Assembly: GCA_963775315.1 (NCBI GenBank)
Contig: CAVZIN010000007.1
Span: forward strand, 62,001 to 126,000
DNA length: 64,000 bases
Direction: 5' to 3'
Source of the DNA: CAWGHZ01 sp963775315
GTDB taxonomy: Bacteria > Pseudomonadota > Alphaproteobacteria > MPNO01 > DASWLB01
In this document: positions 16,653 through 25,715 of the stretch, in pieces
Layout: every line of letters starts with the position of its first letter
Numbering within the stretch: position 1 is the first letter of the stretch
Made by a program: the position numbers and the translations under genes
The notes under the pieces: generated by a model
What the model was told of the DNA's origin: nothing
The model's database searches: none
The model's input: the letters and a program-made list of their open reading frames with translations, nothing else

Positions 16653-17684
16653 TCAATCCGGCGAAGCGACGACGAACTGCGTTCCGAGCCAGCGCCAGCG
16701 CCCGCCCTCGGCTGGCATCGTGCAGTTGAGGCGCGAGCGGCCGGGCGGAAAGGGGCTCGCGAACCGCACCTCGATCCGCCGGTCGCCGAGCCGCTGCAGC
16801 CGCGCCGGCACCCCGTTCAGATAGCAATGCAGCCGGTCGAGCCGGGCGATGCCGTCCGCCACCGTGAACCCGACGGCGGGCGGGTTGCCGTGCGGCACGA
16901 GGGCGGGGTCGGCCGGCGTCATCCCGCGCACCGGCAAGGGCAGCGCGTTGGCGGCGAGGCGGAACCGGTCGATGTCGCCGTAATGCTCGTTGAGGGCGAA
17001 GCGCGGCAGATAGGCGAAGTCGGCGCCCGGCCCGATGACTCCCGAATGCTGGCCGAACGCCGCCGTATAGCCGAACGCGGCGAGCAGCGGCTTGAGGGCC
17101 AGCGCATACTCACCGTAGGGCCAGGCGAACAGCGTGGGCGCCGCGTGAAGTTCGGCGGCGAAGGCGGCCTTCGATTTGGCAAGGTCCGCGCGGGCGAGGG
17201 TGGGGCCGAGCGCCGTCATGTGCGGGTGGGCGGCGGAGTGCGCGCCGATGGTCGCGCCCTGGGCGGCGATCTCACGGATCTGGTTCCAGCTCATCATGCC
17301 GGGGTTGCCGATCGCGCCGGTGGCGACGAACAGGGTGACGGGCAGGCGGGCGGCGTGGAAACGGGGCCAGCCGTTGCGGTAGAACGATTCGAACGCGTCG
17401 TCGATCGTGATGCCGATGGCGCGGTCGGGCAGCGCCTCGCCCGCCGCGAGGCGGCGGACGATCTCGGGCACCGGCAGGACGGCGTAGCGCCCGGATGTCA
17501 GCTCCGCGATCTGCGCTTCGAGCTGGTCGATTCGCGTGTCGGTGGTGGGATATTCCGGCTCGCCGACGCGGTGGTACATGAACACCACCGCAGAGTCCGC
17601 GGCACGCGCGGTCGCGGCGGGAAGGAGGGCCGTCAGCGCCAGCAGGGCGGCGAGGGCGCGCGCGCACTGGCGGCGGCGCGACAT
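16653..17684 (-). CDS. Secreted polysaccharide deacetylase family protein
   Basis: A 343-residue protein with a signal peptide (CARALAALLALTALLPAATARA) and a NodB-type deacetylase domain acting on N-acetylated sugars. Key residues are visible: VVFMYHRVG at the start of the fold, the Asp pair in ITIDDAFESF, and the metal-binding His pair in GAHSAAHPHM, followed by FAWPYGEY. The C-terminal 90 residues form an extra beta-rich region (RIEVRFASPF...) after the deacetylase barrel. It lies 41 bases downstream of the D-Ala-D-Ala dipeptidase gene on the same strand, suggesting a joint role in cell-wall turnover. Confidence 0.87.
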   Translation of the reverse strand: MSRRRQCARALAALLALTALLPAATARAADSAVVFMYHRVGEPEYPTTDTRIDQLEAQIAELTSGRYAVLPVPEIVRRLAAGEALPDRAIGITIDDAFESFYRNGWPRFHAARLPVTLFVATGAIGNPGMMSWNQIREIAAQGATIGAHSAAHPHMTALGPTLARADLAKSKAAFAAELHAAPTLFAWPYGEYALALKPLLAAFGYTAAFGQHSGVIGPGADFAYLPRFALNEHYGDIDRFRLAANALPLPVRGMTPADPALVPHGNPPAVGFTVADGIARLDRLHCYLNGVPARLQRLGDRRIEVRFASPFPPGRSRLNCTMPAEGGRWRWLGTQFVVASPD

Positions 17685-17725
17685 TCGCCTAATATATGCA
17701 CGGGCGCGGCCGGGCCGGCGGCGCA

Positions 17726-18277
17726 TTACATCATCGGCCGGGGGAGGTCCCGGTCGCCCAGCAGCGGATAGTCCCGCGACTTGAAGAGTTGATAATGCCA
17801 CCACTCGTTGCGGTAGAAATCCCACCCGGCGGCGGTCATCAGCCCGAGCAGAAGCGCCCGGTTCCGCTGGGCCTCGGCCGGGACGTCGAGGCTGCCGTGG
17901 TGCGACCGGGGGGTGAAGGCGTCGAACCCGGTGCCCATATCGAGTGGCTGCCCGGCCCCGTCCAGCAAGGTGAGGTCGACCGCCACCCCGCGCGAATGGG
18001 GCGAGCCGCGCCGCGGGTCGGCCAGGAAGCCGGGGTCCGGCGTGTGGTTCCACAGCGCCCACTGCGCCTCGCTCGGCCGGAATGCGTCGTAGATGCGCAC
18101 GCCGCAGCCGATGGCGCCGGCGAGCGCGATTGCACGGGCGAGCGCCGCGGCCGCCTCCGGATGCAGCCAGCAATCGGCGCGGCGATAGACCGGCCTGCCG
18201 GTGAAGTTGTCGGAGGTCGCGTAGGCCAGCGCGATCTCCACCCCGAAGTTCTCGGGCGTGATCTCGACCAGCGTCAC
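17726..18277 (-). CDS. D-alanyl-D-alanine dipeptidase (VanX/DdpX family)
   Basis: A 183-residue zinc dipeptidase that hydrolyses D-Ala-D-Ala, here probably for cell-wall recycling rather than vancomycin resistance, since no vanA/vanH genes are present. The zinc motif SPHSRGVAVD provides the His and Asp, and NEWWHYQ provides the catalytic Glu and third zinc ligand. YDAFRPSEAQ carries the transition-state Arg. The start is a GTG at 18277 with GGGGAG upstream. There is no signal peptide, so it acts in the cytoplasm. It is divergent from tsaB. Confidence 0.88.
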   Translation of the reverse strand: MTLVEITPENFGVEIALAYATSDNFTGRPVYRRADCWLHPEAAAALARAIALAGAIGCGVRIYDAFRPSEAQWALWNHTPDPGFLADPRRGSPHSRGVAVDLTLLDGAGQPLDMGTGFDAFTPRSHHGSLDVPAEAQRNRALLLGLMTAAGWDFYRNEWWHYQLFKSRDYPLLGDRDLPRPMM

Positions 18278-18351
18278 CCCGTGCTCCCCTCGATTCCCCG
18301 TCCTCCTTCTAGCACGGCCACCCGGCCAATTTACAGCGCGCGAGGGGCGCG

Positions 18352-19035
18352 ATGACGCTGCTGGCGCTCGACACGGCCTCCGCTGCCTGCTCGGTGGCGC
18401 TGTGGCGGGACGGGGTTTGCGCCCGCCGTCATGCGGTCATCGGGCGCGGCCACGCCGAGGTGCTGATGGGAATGGTCGAGGCGGTGCTGGGCGAGGCCGG
18501 CGCCGGGTACGACGCGCTCGACGCGATCGCGGCCGCGGTCGGGCCCGGCTCGTTCACCGGCATCCGCACCGGCCTTGCCGCCGCGCGCGGGCTCGCCCTC
18601 GCGCTCGCCATCCCGGGGATCGGCGTCTCCAGCCTGGCGGCAGCGGCGCATGCCGCCCGGGCCGTATTGCCGGCGGCGTTCGGCGGTCACATCCTGGTCG
18701 CACTCGAGACCAAGCGCGCCGATCTCTACGTGCAGCTCTTCGACCGCACGCTCGCGCCGCGGGGCGCGCCCGCCGCGCTGGCGCCGGAGGCCGCGGCTGG
18801 TCTCGCGCCGCCTGGCCCGCTCGCGGTGGCGGGCGACGCCGCTGACCGGCTCCGGGAGGCGCTTGCCGGGCGCGCGCCCGCAACGGTGTTCGTCACCGGG
18901 CTGGCGGCGGGCGATGCCGCGGTGATCGCCGCCCTCGCCGCTGATCCGGACGGCGGGCATTTGCCGCTCCGCCCGCTCTACATCCACCCGCCGCAGGCCA
19001 CGCCGGCGCCGGCAGGGGCGCGGGGGCGGCCGTGA
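18352..19035 (+). CDS. tsaB: tRNA threonylcarbamoyladenosine biosynthesis protein TsaB
   Basis: TsaB (227 residues) is the partner and activator of TsaD in making t6A37 on ANN-decoding tRNAs. The ASKHA-fold N-terminus LLALDTASAACSVALWRDG and the segment AVGPGSFTGIRTGLAAARGLALAL are diagnostic. The 3' end overlaps rimI by 4 bases (GTGA), the usual tsaB-rimI pairing. A Pro/Ala-rich C-terminal tail is present. Confidence 0.95.
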   Translation: MTLLALDTASAACSVALWRDGVCARRHAVIGRGHAEVLMGMVEAVLGEAGAGYDALDAIAAAVGPGSFTGIRTGLAAARGLALALAIPGIGVSSLAAAAHAARAVLPAAFGGHILVALETKRADLYVQLFDRTLAPRGAPAALAPEAAAGLAPPGPLAVAGDAADRLREALAGRAPATVFVTGLAAGDAAVIAALAADPDGGHLPLRPLYIHPPQATPAPAGARGRP

Positions 19036-19508
19036 ACCGGCCGCGCGTCGATGCGGTGCGGGTTGCCGATCTCAACGACGTGACCCGGATCCACACGGCG
19101 AGCTTCGACGACCCGTGGAGCGTCACCATGCTGAAGCGCATCCTGTCGATGCCGGGGGCGGGCGGGCTGGTGGTTCGCAACGGCCACGAGGACCCGGTGC
19201 TGGGGTTCGCCCTGTCGCGCCTCGCCGGCGACGAATGCGAGCTCCTGTCGCTCGCGGTCGATCCCGGCCACCGGAGGCTCGGCATCGGCCGCATGCTGCT
19301 GGTCGCCTCGATCGCCGCCGCGACCGCGGCCGACTCGCACGCGCTGTTCCTCGAAGTGGCCGAGGACAACGGCCCGGCGCGCGCGCTCTACGCGTCGCAC
19401 GGCTTCGTCCCGGTCGGGCGGCGGCCGGACTATTACAGGCTGCGGGACGGCTCGTTCGCCGCGGCGCTCACCATGCGGCGCGACCTCACGAAGCCGCCGT
19501 TCGGCTGA
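19032..19508 (+). CDS. rimI: Ribosomal protein bS18-alanine N-acetyltransferase RimI
   Basis: A 158-residue GNAT acetyltransferase, by context and sequence RimI. The fold is marked by VADLNDVTRIHTASFDDPWS, the acetyl-CoA loop VDPGHRRLGIGRMLL, and LEVAEDNGPARALYASHGF near the C-terminus. The GTG start at 19032 overlaps the tsaB stop, so translation is coupled. Its last 23 bases overlap the 3' end of the convergent P-type ATPase gene. Confidence 0.93.
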   Translation: MNRPRVDAVRVADLNDVTRIHTASFDDPWSVTMLKRILSMPGAGGLVVRNGHEDPVLGFALSRLAGDECELLSLAVDPGHRRLGIGRMLLVASIAAATAADSHALFLEVAEDNGPARALYASHGFVPVGRRPDYYRLRDGSFAAALTMRRDLTKPPFG

Positions 19509-22074
19509 GCCGGCCGCGCCGCCTGACAGCGAGCTTGTAGAGCTCCATCACCGCCACGATGGCGACGCCGCCCACCGCGAGCTCCAGCCCCTCGGCGACG
19601 GTGAGCGCGCCGAGCGACAGGAGATCGCGCAGCATGGGCACGCCGAGCACCCCGACCTGCAGAAGCTGCGTCACGATCACGCCGCCGATCAGCAGCCGGT
19701 TGTGCGCGAGCGGGATGGCGAAGGTCGACCGCGTCTCCGAGCGCGAGTTGAAGCAGTGCGCGTTCTCGAACCACACCATCAGCCACAGCACCCCGCCGCG
19801 CGCGGCGTCGGGCGCGGCCCCGCCGCCGAGCGCGATCGCGTAGTAGGCGAAGGCGCCGATGCCGATCGCCGCGCCGGCGAGCGCCACCTGCTCGATCATG
19901 CGCCGGTCGAAGACGCGCGCCGCGGACTCGCGCGGCCGCCGGTCGAGCACGCCGGGCTCGCCCCGCTCGAAGGCGAGCGCGACGTCCTGGATGCCGTTGG
20001 TCACAAGGTTGAGCCAGAGGAGCTGCACCGGGCTCAGCGGCGACGGCAGGCCCGTAAGCGTCGAGAGCAGCACCAGCAGGATTTCGGCTACGCCGGTCGT
20101 GATGACCAGGAGGATCACCTTGCGCACATTGTCGTAGGCGATGCGGCCTTCCTCGATGCCGGCGACGATCGACGCGAAATTGTCGTCGGCGAGGATCAGG
20201 TCGGCGGAATCGCGCGCGACGTCGGTGCCGGCCGCACCCATTGCGATGCCGATATCGGCGGCGTGCAGCGCCGGCGCATCGTTGATGCCGTCGCCGGTGA
20301 CCGCGACGATCTGGCCCTGCCGCCGCAGGCTCTCGACGATGCCGAGCTTCTGCAGCGGCTCGGTCCGGGCGAACACCCGCGCCCGGGCGATCGCGGCGTC
20401 GCGCGCCGCGCCGTCGAGGCTGGCCAGCGCGGCGCCGGTGACCACCTCCTCGGGCCGGTCCGCGAGGCCGATCCGGCGGGCGATGGCGAGCGCGGTCGCC
20501 GGATGGTCGCCCGTCACCATCACCACCCGCACGCCCGCGCGCTGGGCGGCGGCGACGGCGTCGGCCGCCTCGGGCCGGAGCGGGTCGATCAGTCCGGCCA
20601 GCCCGACCAGCCGGAGCCCCGACAGCGCCTCGAGACGAGGCGCCACCACCGGTCCGGCCGCGACGGCGAGCACGCGGTAGCCGGCCTCGGACAGGCGCTC
20701 GGTGGCTGCGAGCATCTCGGCGGTTGCCTCGGCGCCGTCCGCGCAGAGCGCCGCCAGCGTCTCGGGCGCGCCCTTGACGCAGGCGGTGACCCTTCCGTCC
20801 GCCTCGAAGAACGCGGCGGCGAGCCGGTTCTCCGGCTCGTAGGGCACGCGGTCCACCAGCCCGGACCCGTCGGCCACGAAATTGTGGTGCGTCGCGGCGG
20901 CGAAGAAGGCGAGATCGACGGCGTCGCCGCTTTCCCCGTCCTCGCCGACGGAGGGAAGCTCGCTCGCCCGCGCCGCCGTCTCGATCAGCGCGGCGGCGGC
21001 GGGATCGGCGGGCGCCTTGTCGCCTGCGCCCGGCAGCCAGACGCGTTCGATGGTCAGCCGGTTCAGCGTCAGCGTGCCGGTCTTGTCGGTCGCGATCAGC
21101 GTGCAGGCGCCCAGCCCCTCGACCGCCGGAAGGCGGCGCACCACCACGTGGCGCAGTCCCATCCGGTGCATCGCGATCGAAAGCGCGACCGTCATTGCGA
21201 CCGGTAGGCCCTCGGGGATCGCCGAGACGGCGAGCGCGACGGCCAGCAGGAAGATGTCGGCGACGGGCGAGCCGCGCGCGAACTCGACGGCAGAGATCAA
21301 CGCGACGACGCCGACCATGGCGATCGTCACCTGGCGGGTGAAGCGCGCCATGCGCTGCACCAGCGGCGGCGGCGGCTCCGGCGCCTCCAGCGCGGCGGCG
21401 AGCTGGCCGACCGCGGTCGAGCGCCCGGTGGCGACGACCACGCCGGCGCCGCGCCCGGTGCGCGCCGTGGTCGCGGCGTGCAGCATAGTCGTCCGCTCCG
21501 CCAGCGTGGTCTCGGGGGCAAGCGCGTCGTCCGGGCGCTTCCGGACGGCGAGCGATTCGCCGGTCAGCAGGCTCTCGTCGATTGTTAGGTTGCGCGCCTC
21601 GATGAGCCGCATGTCGGCGGCGATCCGGTCGCCGCTCTCCACCCGCACGATGTCGCCGGGCACCAGCGCATCGGCCGCGATCCGGACGAGCTTGCCGTCG
21701 CGGACGACGGATGCGCGTCCGCCGACCAGGGCGCGCAGGGCGCGGGCGCGCCGCTCGGCGCGCCATTCCTGATAGGTGCCGATGGCGGCGTTGAGCAGCA
21801 GCACGGAGAAGATGAAGCCGGCGTCGGTGTAATGGCCGAGCCCCACCGAAACCGCACCGGCGGCGAGCAGCAGATAGATGAAGGGGCTGCGGAACTGGGC
21901 GACGAAGATCGCGGCGACGCCCATCCCCTGCGGTTCGGGAAGGCGGTTCGGCCCGTAGCGGGCGAGGCGTCTGGCGGCCTCCTCAGCGCCGAGCCCGTCG
22001 CGCGTCGTTCCGAGGCGGGCGAGCATCTCGTCCGGCGGCAAGGCGTGCAACGCATCGTCCGGTGCTGTGGGCAT
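19486..22074 (-). CDS. P-type (P2-like) cation-transporting ATPase
   Basis: An 862-residue inner-membrane pump. It has an N-terminal cation-ATPase domain, actuator loop LLTGESLAV, the M4 motif AIPEGLPVAMT, phosphorylation site DKTGTLT (Asp330), MVTGDHPATA and the hinge TGDGINDAPAL, then C-terminal membrane helices. It belongs to the P2 branch (SERCA/PMCA-like). In M6 it reads LWLNLVTNGIQD, where calcium pumps have NxxTD, so calcium cannot be assumed. An FNR/FixK-like box lies 72 bases upstream of the ATG. Close relatives in other proteobacteria are oxygen-regulated, which agrees. The gene overlaps rimI tail-to-tail. Confidence 0.9.
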   Translation of the reverse strand: MPTAPDDALHALPPDEMLARLGTTRDGLGAEEAARRLARYGPNRLPEPQGMGVAAIFVAQFRSPFIYLLLAAGAVSVGLGHYTDAGFIFSVLLLNAAIGTYQEWRAERRARALRALVGGRASVVRDGKLVRIAADALVPGDIVRVESGDRIAADMRLIEARNLTIDESLLTGESLAVRKRPDDALAPETTLAERTTMLHAATTARTGRGAGVVVATGRSTAVGQLAAALEAPEPPPPLVQRMARFTRQVTIAMVGVVALISAVEFARGSPVADIFLLAVALAVSAIPEGLPVAMTVALSIAMHRMGLRHVVVRRLPAVEGLGACTLIATDKTGTLTLNRLTIERVWLPGAGDKAPADPAAAALIETAARASELPSVGEDGESGDAVDLAFFAAATHHNFVADGSGLVDRVPYEPENRLAAAFFEADGRVTACVKGAPETLAALCADGAEATAEMLAATERLSEAGYRVLAVAAGPVVAPRLEALSGLRLVGLAGLIDPLRPEAADAVAAAQRAGVRVVMVTGDHPATALAIARRIGLADRPEEVVTGAALASLDGAARDAAIARARVFARTEPLQKLGIVESLRRQGQIVAVTGDGINDAPALHAADIGIAMGAAGTDVARDSADLILADDNFASIVAGIEEGRIAYDNVRKVILLVITTGVAEILLVLLSTLTGLPSPLSPVQLLWLNLVTNGIQDVALAFERGEPGVLDRRPRESAARVFDRRMIEQVALAGAAIGIGAFAYYAIALGGGAAPDAARGGVLWLMVWFENAHCFNSRSETRSTFAIPLAHNRLLIGGVIVTQLLQVGVLGVPMLRDLLSLGALTVAEGLELAVGGVAIVAVMELYKLAVRRRGRLSRTAAS

Positions 22075-22145
22075 CCCGCGGCGTCGTCCCTTTCATCGGG
22101 GTTTGGAGGGCCGGGCGAGGATGCGCGACCGGTGCGACCGCTGCG

Positions 22146-22159
22146 TTGACCTGAATCAA
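22146..22159 (-). promoter_or_regulatory. FNR/FixK-like box upstream of the P-type ATPase gene
   Basis: TTGAC-CTGA-ATCAA matches the FNR/FixK consensus TTGAT-N4-ATCAA at nine of ten fixed positions. Its centre is about 78 bases upstream of the ATPase ATG; at the usual -41.5 position the transcript would start near 22111, leaving a leader of about 36 bases. The other flanking gene (ligase, 22185-23744) points away, so the box should serve the ATPase. Confidence 0.6.
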
Positions 22160-22184
22160 CGGGTAGCGCCCGGCCGGGGCGGCG

Positions 22185-23744
22185 TCATGCCTTGCGCAAG
22201 CCGCGGAGCGCGAGCTTGTCGATCTTGGCGGCGCCCGACTTCGGCAGCGCAACGACGATCTCGATGGCGACCGGTACCTTGTAGGGGGCGAGCCGCTCGG
22301 CACACCACGCCTTCAGCTCGTCCTCGGTGACGCGCGTGCCGGGCTTCGGCGCGACGAAGGCCTTGACCACCTCGCCGCGGAAATCGTCGGGCATTCCCAC
22401 GGCCGCGGCCTCGTGCACCGCCGGGTGGGCGTGCAGCACCTCGTCGATCTCGCGCGGGTAGACGTTGTAGCCGCCGACGAAGATCAGCTCCTTCTTCCGG
22501 TCGACGACGAAGAGATACCCGTCCTCGTCGAAATAGCCGATGTCGCCGGTGTAGAGCCAGCCGTCGCGGATCGCGTTCGCCGTCTCCTCCGGCTTGTTTC
22601 GATAGCCGATGGTGAATTGCGGGCCGCGCACGCGGATCTCGCCGCGCTCGCCCGGCGGCATCTTCTCCGCGCCGGTCGCGAGGTCGACGATCTGGATGTC
22701 GGTCGCGGGCGGAACGATCCCGACGGACATCAGCTTGCGCGGCGCGTCCTTCGGGCTGCAGGTGACGGGCGCGCCCTCGGACATGCCGAGCCCCTCTAGG
22801 ATCGGCGCGCCGGTCGCCTTCTCCCACGCCTCCAGAAGCGCGCCGGGCACGGGGGCCCCGCCGGCCAGGCAGAACTTGAGCGCCGAGAGGTCGGATTGGG
22901 CGAAGTCCGGATGGGCCATCAGCCCGAAGAAGATGGAGGCCGGCCCGCCCGGGAACACTGTGACGCGGTGCCGGTCGAGCTCGGAAAGCACGATCTCGGG
23001 CTTGTAGCGCGGCACGATGATCAGGCTGCCGCGGATGTACATCGCCCACAGACAGCCGAAATGATGGCCGAACACGTGGAACATCGGCGCGACGATCAGC
23101 AGGCGCTCGGCGTCGAAATCCATTGGCCAGAGCGCGGTGATCTGGCGGCAGTAGGAGACGAGCCCGGCATGGGTGTGCTCCGCTCCCTTGGGCACGCCGG
23201 TCGTGCCGCCGGTGAAGAAGATGCAGGACCGGTCGTCGGCCGCCGGCAGGGGGCGGGGCAGGGTAATGCCCGCATCCGCCGCCCAGGCGCCGATGGTGCG
23301 CCCTTCCGGCTCGATGCGTTCCACCGCGCAGGCGCCGAGCTTCGCCGCCTGGGCGCGCGCCTTTCCCTCGTGGTCGGGGTGGGCGAGGATGACCGCGGGT
23401 GCGGTGTCCGCCATCAGCGGCGTCATCTCGCGGTCGGTGTAGTTCGGGTTCATCGGCGCGACCTGCGCGCCGGCGGCCATGGCGGCGAGGGATGCGACCG
23501 CCATCTCGATCGAGTTGTTCATCAGGAGGACGACGCGGCTGCCGCGCGCGCCGAGCGTCCGCAGCCGGTCGGCGAGGCCGCCGACCGCGCGGGCGAGCTC
23601 GGCATAGGTCAGCGTGCGGTCCTCGCAGTGGAGCGCGTTCCGGTCCGGCACGTGGCGCGACGCGAAGTCGATTGCGTGCACGATCGAGGGGTAGTCCGGC
23701 AGGGCCGGGTCGATCGGGTCGTTGCCGCGCTCGGTCGCGGTCAT
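22185..23744 (-). CDS. AMP-dependent acyl-CoA ligase
   Basis: A 519-residue ANL-superfamily enzyme forming acyl-CoA through an acyl-adenylate. The P-loop is CIFFTGGTTGVPKGAEHTH, the adenylate motif is GLGMSEGAP, and the hinge region is YTGDIGYFDEDGYLFVVDRK. The catalytic Lys near the C-terminus sits in PKSGAAKIDK. Length fits long/medium-chain or aromatic acid ligases. The ATG is 1 base from the stop of the TRAP large permease gene, so it ends a TRAP transport operon; it probably activates the imported acid. The substrate is not known. Confidence 0.9.
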   Translation of the reverse strand: MTATERGNDPIDPALPDYPSIVHAIDFASRHVPDRNALHCEDRTLTYAELARAVGGLADRLRTLGARGSRVVLLMNNSIEMAVASLAAMAAGAQVAPMNPNYTDREMTPLMADTAPAVILAHPDHEGKARAQAAKLGACAVERIEPEGRTIGAWAADAGITLPRPLPAADDRSCIFFTGGTTGVPKGAEHTHAGLVSYCRQITALWPMDFDAERLLIVAPMFHVFGHHFGCLWAMYIRGSLIIVPRYKPEIVLSELDRHRVTVFPGGPASIFFGLMAHPDFAQSDLSALKFCLAGGAPVPGALLEAWEKATGAPILEGLGMSEGAPVTCSPKDAPRKLMSVGIVPPATDIQIVDLATGAEKMPPGERGEIRVRGPQFTIGYRNKPEETANAIRDGWLYTGDIGYFDEDGYLFVVDRKKELIFVGGYNVYPREIDEVLHAHPAVHEAAAVGMPDDFRGEVVKAFVAPKPGTRVTEDELKAWCAERLAPYKVPVAIEIVVALPKSGAAKIDKLALRGLRKA

Positions 23745-23745
23745 G

Positions 23746-25059
23746 TCACATCGTGCTCGGCAGCCACAGCGAAATCCGCGGGAAGGCGATCAGCAGCGTC
23801 ATAATGATGACTTCGCAGCCGAGGAACCAGAGGCAACCGCGGAAGATCGTCTCCAGCGGGATGGAATCGCCGACCACCGATTTCACCACGTAGACGTTGA
23901 ACCCGACCGGCGGGGTCAGCAGCCCGATCTCCACGTACTTCACCACCAGCACGCCGAACCACACGAGATCGAGGTTGAGCGCCTGGAACATCGGCACCAG
24001 CACCGGGATGGTGATGAGCACGATGCCCAGGGGGTCGAGGAACATGCCGAGGATCAGGTAGATCACGGAGGCGGCGACGACCAGCAGCGTCGGGTCGAGC
24101 GCCCAGTTGCCGATCATCTGGGTGAACATGGCAGCGATGCCGGCGAAGGCGAGGAGCTTGGTGTACATCACCGCGCCCATGCCGACGAAGAAGATCTGTG
24201 CCGTGGTGCCCATCGCGTCCTCGAGCGAGGCGATGAAGCCCCTGAGGCCGAGCTTGCCGCGCACGAACCCGATGACCATGGCGAGGAAGGCGCCGGCGGC
24301 GCCCGCCTCGGTCGGGGTCACGACGCCGCCATAGAGCCCGCCGATGATGCCGAGGATGAGCGCGAGCAGCGGCCACACCTCGCCCAGCGCCTGCCAACGC
24401 TCGCGCCGCAGCGCGTCGCGGTCGGTGATCGCGAGCTTCGGCGCGATCTGCGGCGACAGCCGGCAGCGCAGCACCAGCATGGTCGAGTAGACCGCGGCGG
24501 TCAGCAGTCCGGGCAGGATGCCGGCGATCAGGAGCTTGGCGATCGAGACCTGGGCGAAAATGCCGTAGAGCACGAACAGGATCGAAGGCGGGATCAGCGC
24601 GGCGAGCGTGCCGGCCGATGCCACGACGCCGGACGCGAGGCTCTTGTCGTAGCCCTGCTCCAGCATCTCCGGAATGGCGAGGCGCGCCATGGCGGCTGCG
24701 GCCGCGACCGACGAGCCGCAGGCGGCCGCGAAGCCGGCGCAGGCGATGTTGGTGGCGACCGCAAGCCCGCCCGGCAAATTGCCGAACCACAACCGCGCGG
24801 CGCGGAACAGAGCCGACGAGATGCCCGAGTTGGTGGCGATCGCGCCCATCAGCAGGAACATCGGGATCGCGGTGAGGTCCCAACTCGCGGAGAAGGTGAA
24901 GGGCGTGTCGCGGATCACGCTGATCGCGACATGCAGGTTGATCAGGTACCAGAAGCCGACGAACGACACCCCGCCCAGCGCAACGCCGATCGGGATGCGG
25001 AGGGCGATCAGGCCGAGGATCGCGACCAGGCTCAAGATGGAGACCGTAAGCGCGCTCAT
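23746..25059 (-). CDS. TRAP transporter large permease (DctM-like)
   Basis: A 437-residue polytopic inner-membrane protein of the DctM family that carries substrate delivered by the periplasmic binding protein, driven by an ion gradient. Family segments include IPMFLLMGAIATNSG, AGFAAACGSSVAAAAAMARL and GTLAALIPPSILFVLYG; hydrophobic segments run through the whole chain. The ATG at 25059 overlaps the small permease stop by 4 bases (ATGA). I used this start because the family begins here, although the frame stays open upstream inside the small permease gene. Confidence 0.94.
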   Translation of the reverse strand: MSALTVSILSLVAILGLIALRIPIGVALGGVSFVGFWYLINLHVAISVIRDTPFTFSASWDLTAIPMFLLMGAIATNSGISSALFRAARLWFGNLPGGLAVATNIACAGFAAACGSSVAAAAAMARLAIPEMLEQGYDKSLASGVVASAGTLAALIPPSILFVLYGIFAQVSIAKLLIAGILPGLLTAAVYSTMLVLRCRLSPQIAPKLAITDRDALRRERWQALGEVWPLLALILGIIGGLYGGVVTPTEAGAAGAFLAMVIGFVRGKLGLRGFIASLEDAMGTTAQIFFVGMGAVMYTKLLAFAGIAAMFTQMIGNWALDPTLLVVAASVIYLILGMFLDPLGIVLITIPVLVPMFQALNLDLVWFGVLVVKYVEIGLLTPPVGFNVYVVKSVVGDSIPLETIFRGCLWFLGCEVIIMTLLIAFPRISLWLPSTM

Positions 25060-25577
25060 GACGGCTGCCCCGCGATTTCCTCGCCGGTCAGCCGGCGGCG
25101 CACGTCGCGGATGACCCGCAGCACCAGATAGATCACCATCAGCCCGCCTGCGATCGGCAGCAGCCAGCGGCTCGGCCAGATCGGGATGTAGGCGCTGCCC
25201 GCCTGCCAGGATTCGTTGGCCGCCATCTGCTCGCCCGCGCGGATCCATGTCTCCCAGGCGAAGAGGGAGACGTAGGCCGCCGTGATCACCTGCACCACCG
25301 TGTCGAGCCAGGCGTTGAAACGCGGAGAGGCGAAGCGCGTGAACAGCTCGACCCGGATGTGGGCGTCGCGCGCCGCGATCCACGCCCACGGCAGGTAGGC
25401 CGTCGCCACCATGTAGTAGGCCGAAACGATCTCGGTGGTGCCGGAGAGCGGGTGGTTGAACACGGTCCGGCCGGTCACGTCGGCCGTCACGTGCGTCATC
25501 ATCAGGAAGCCCGCGAGGATGCCCAGCCACATCAATGCGTGGATGGGAATCGCAAGCCAGCGCAGCAATCGGTCCAT
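25056..25577 (-). CDS. TRAP transporter small permease (DctQ-like)
   Basis: A 173-residue membrane protein with four hydrophobic segments, the normal DctQ layout. HVTADVTGRTVFNHPLSGTTE after the first segment and AHIRVELF in the middle are typical of the family. It pairs with the large permease, whose start overlaps its stop. The binding-protein gene lies 138 bases upstream on the same strand, with direct repeats of CGCGGGTCGCC in the gap. Confidence 0.9.
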   Translation of the reverse strand: MDRLLRWLAIPIHALMWLGILAGFLMMTHVTADVTGRTVFNHPLSGTTEIVSAYYMVATAYLPWAWIAARDAHIRVELFTRFASPRFNAWLDTVVQVITAAYVSLFAWETWIRAGEQMAANESWQAGSAYIPIWPSRWLLPIAGGLMVIYLVLRVIRDVRRRLTGEEIAGQPS

Positions 25578-25715
25578 GAATGTCGCCGTCGGTTAGCGGC
25601 CCGCGGGTCGCCGGAGCGTCATCGCGAGGCGCGGAAGGCGGAGGCGGCCCGCTTTGTCGCGGGTCGCCCTGCCACGCTCGCGACGGCGCTGCCGGCGCTG
25701 GTCATCGGCGACGCG

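Noticed and set aside
17726..18277. Vancomycin resistance (vanX)
   Set aside because: VanX-type enzymes also serve in cell-wall recycling; there is no vanA, vanH, vanR or vanS nearby.
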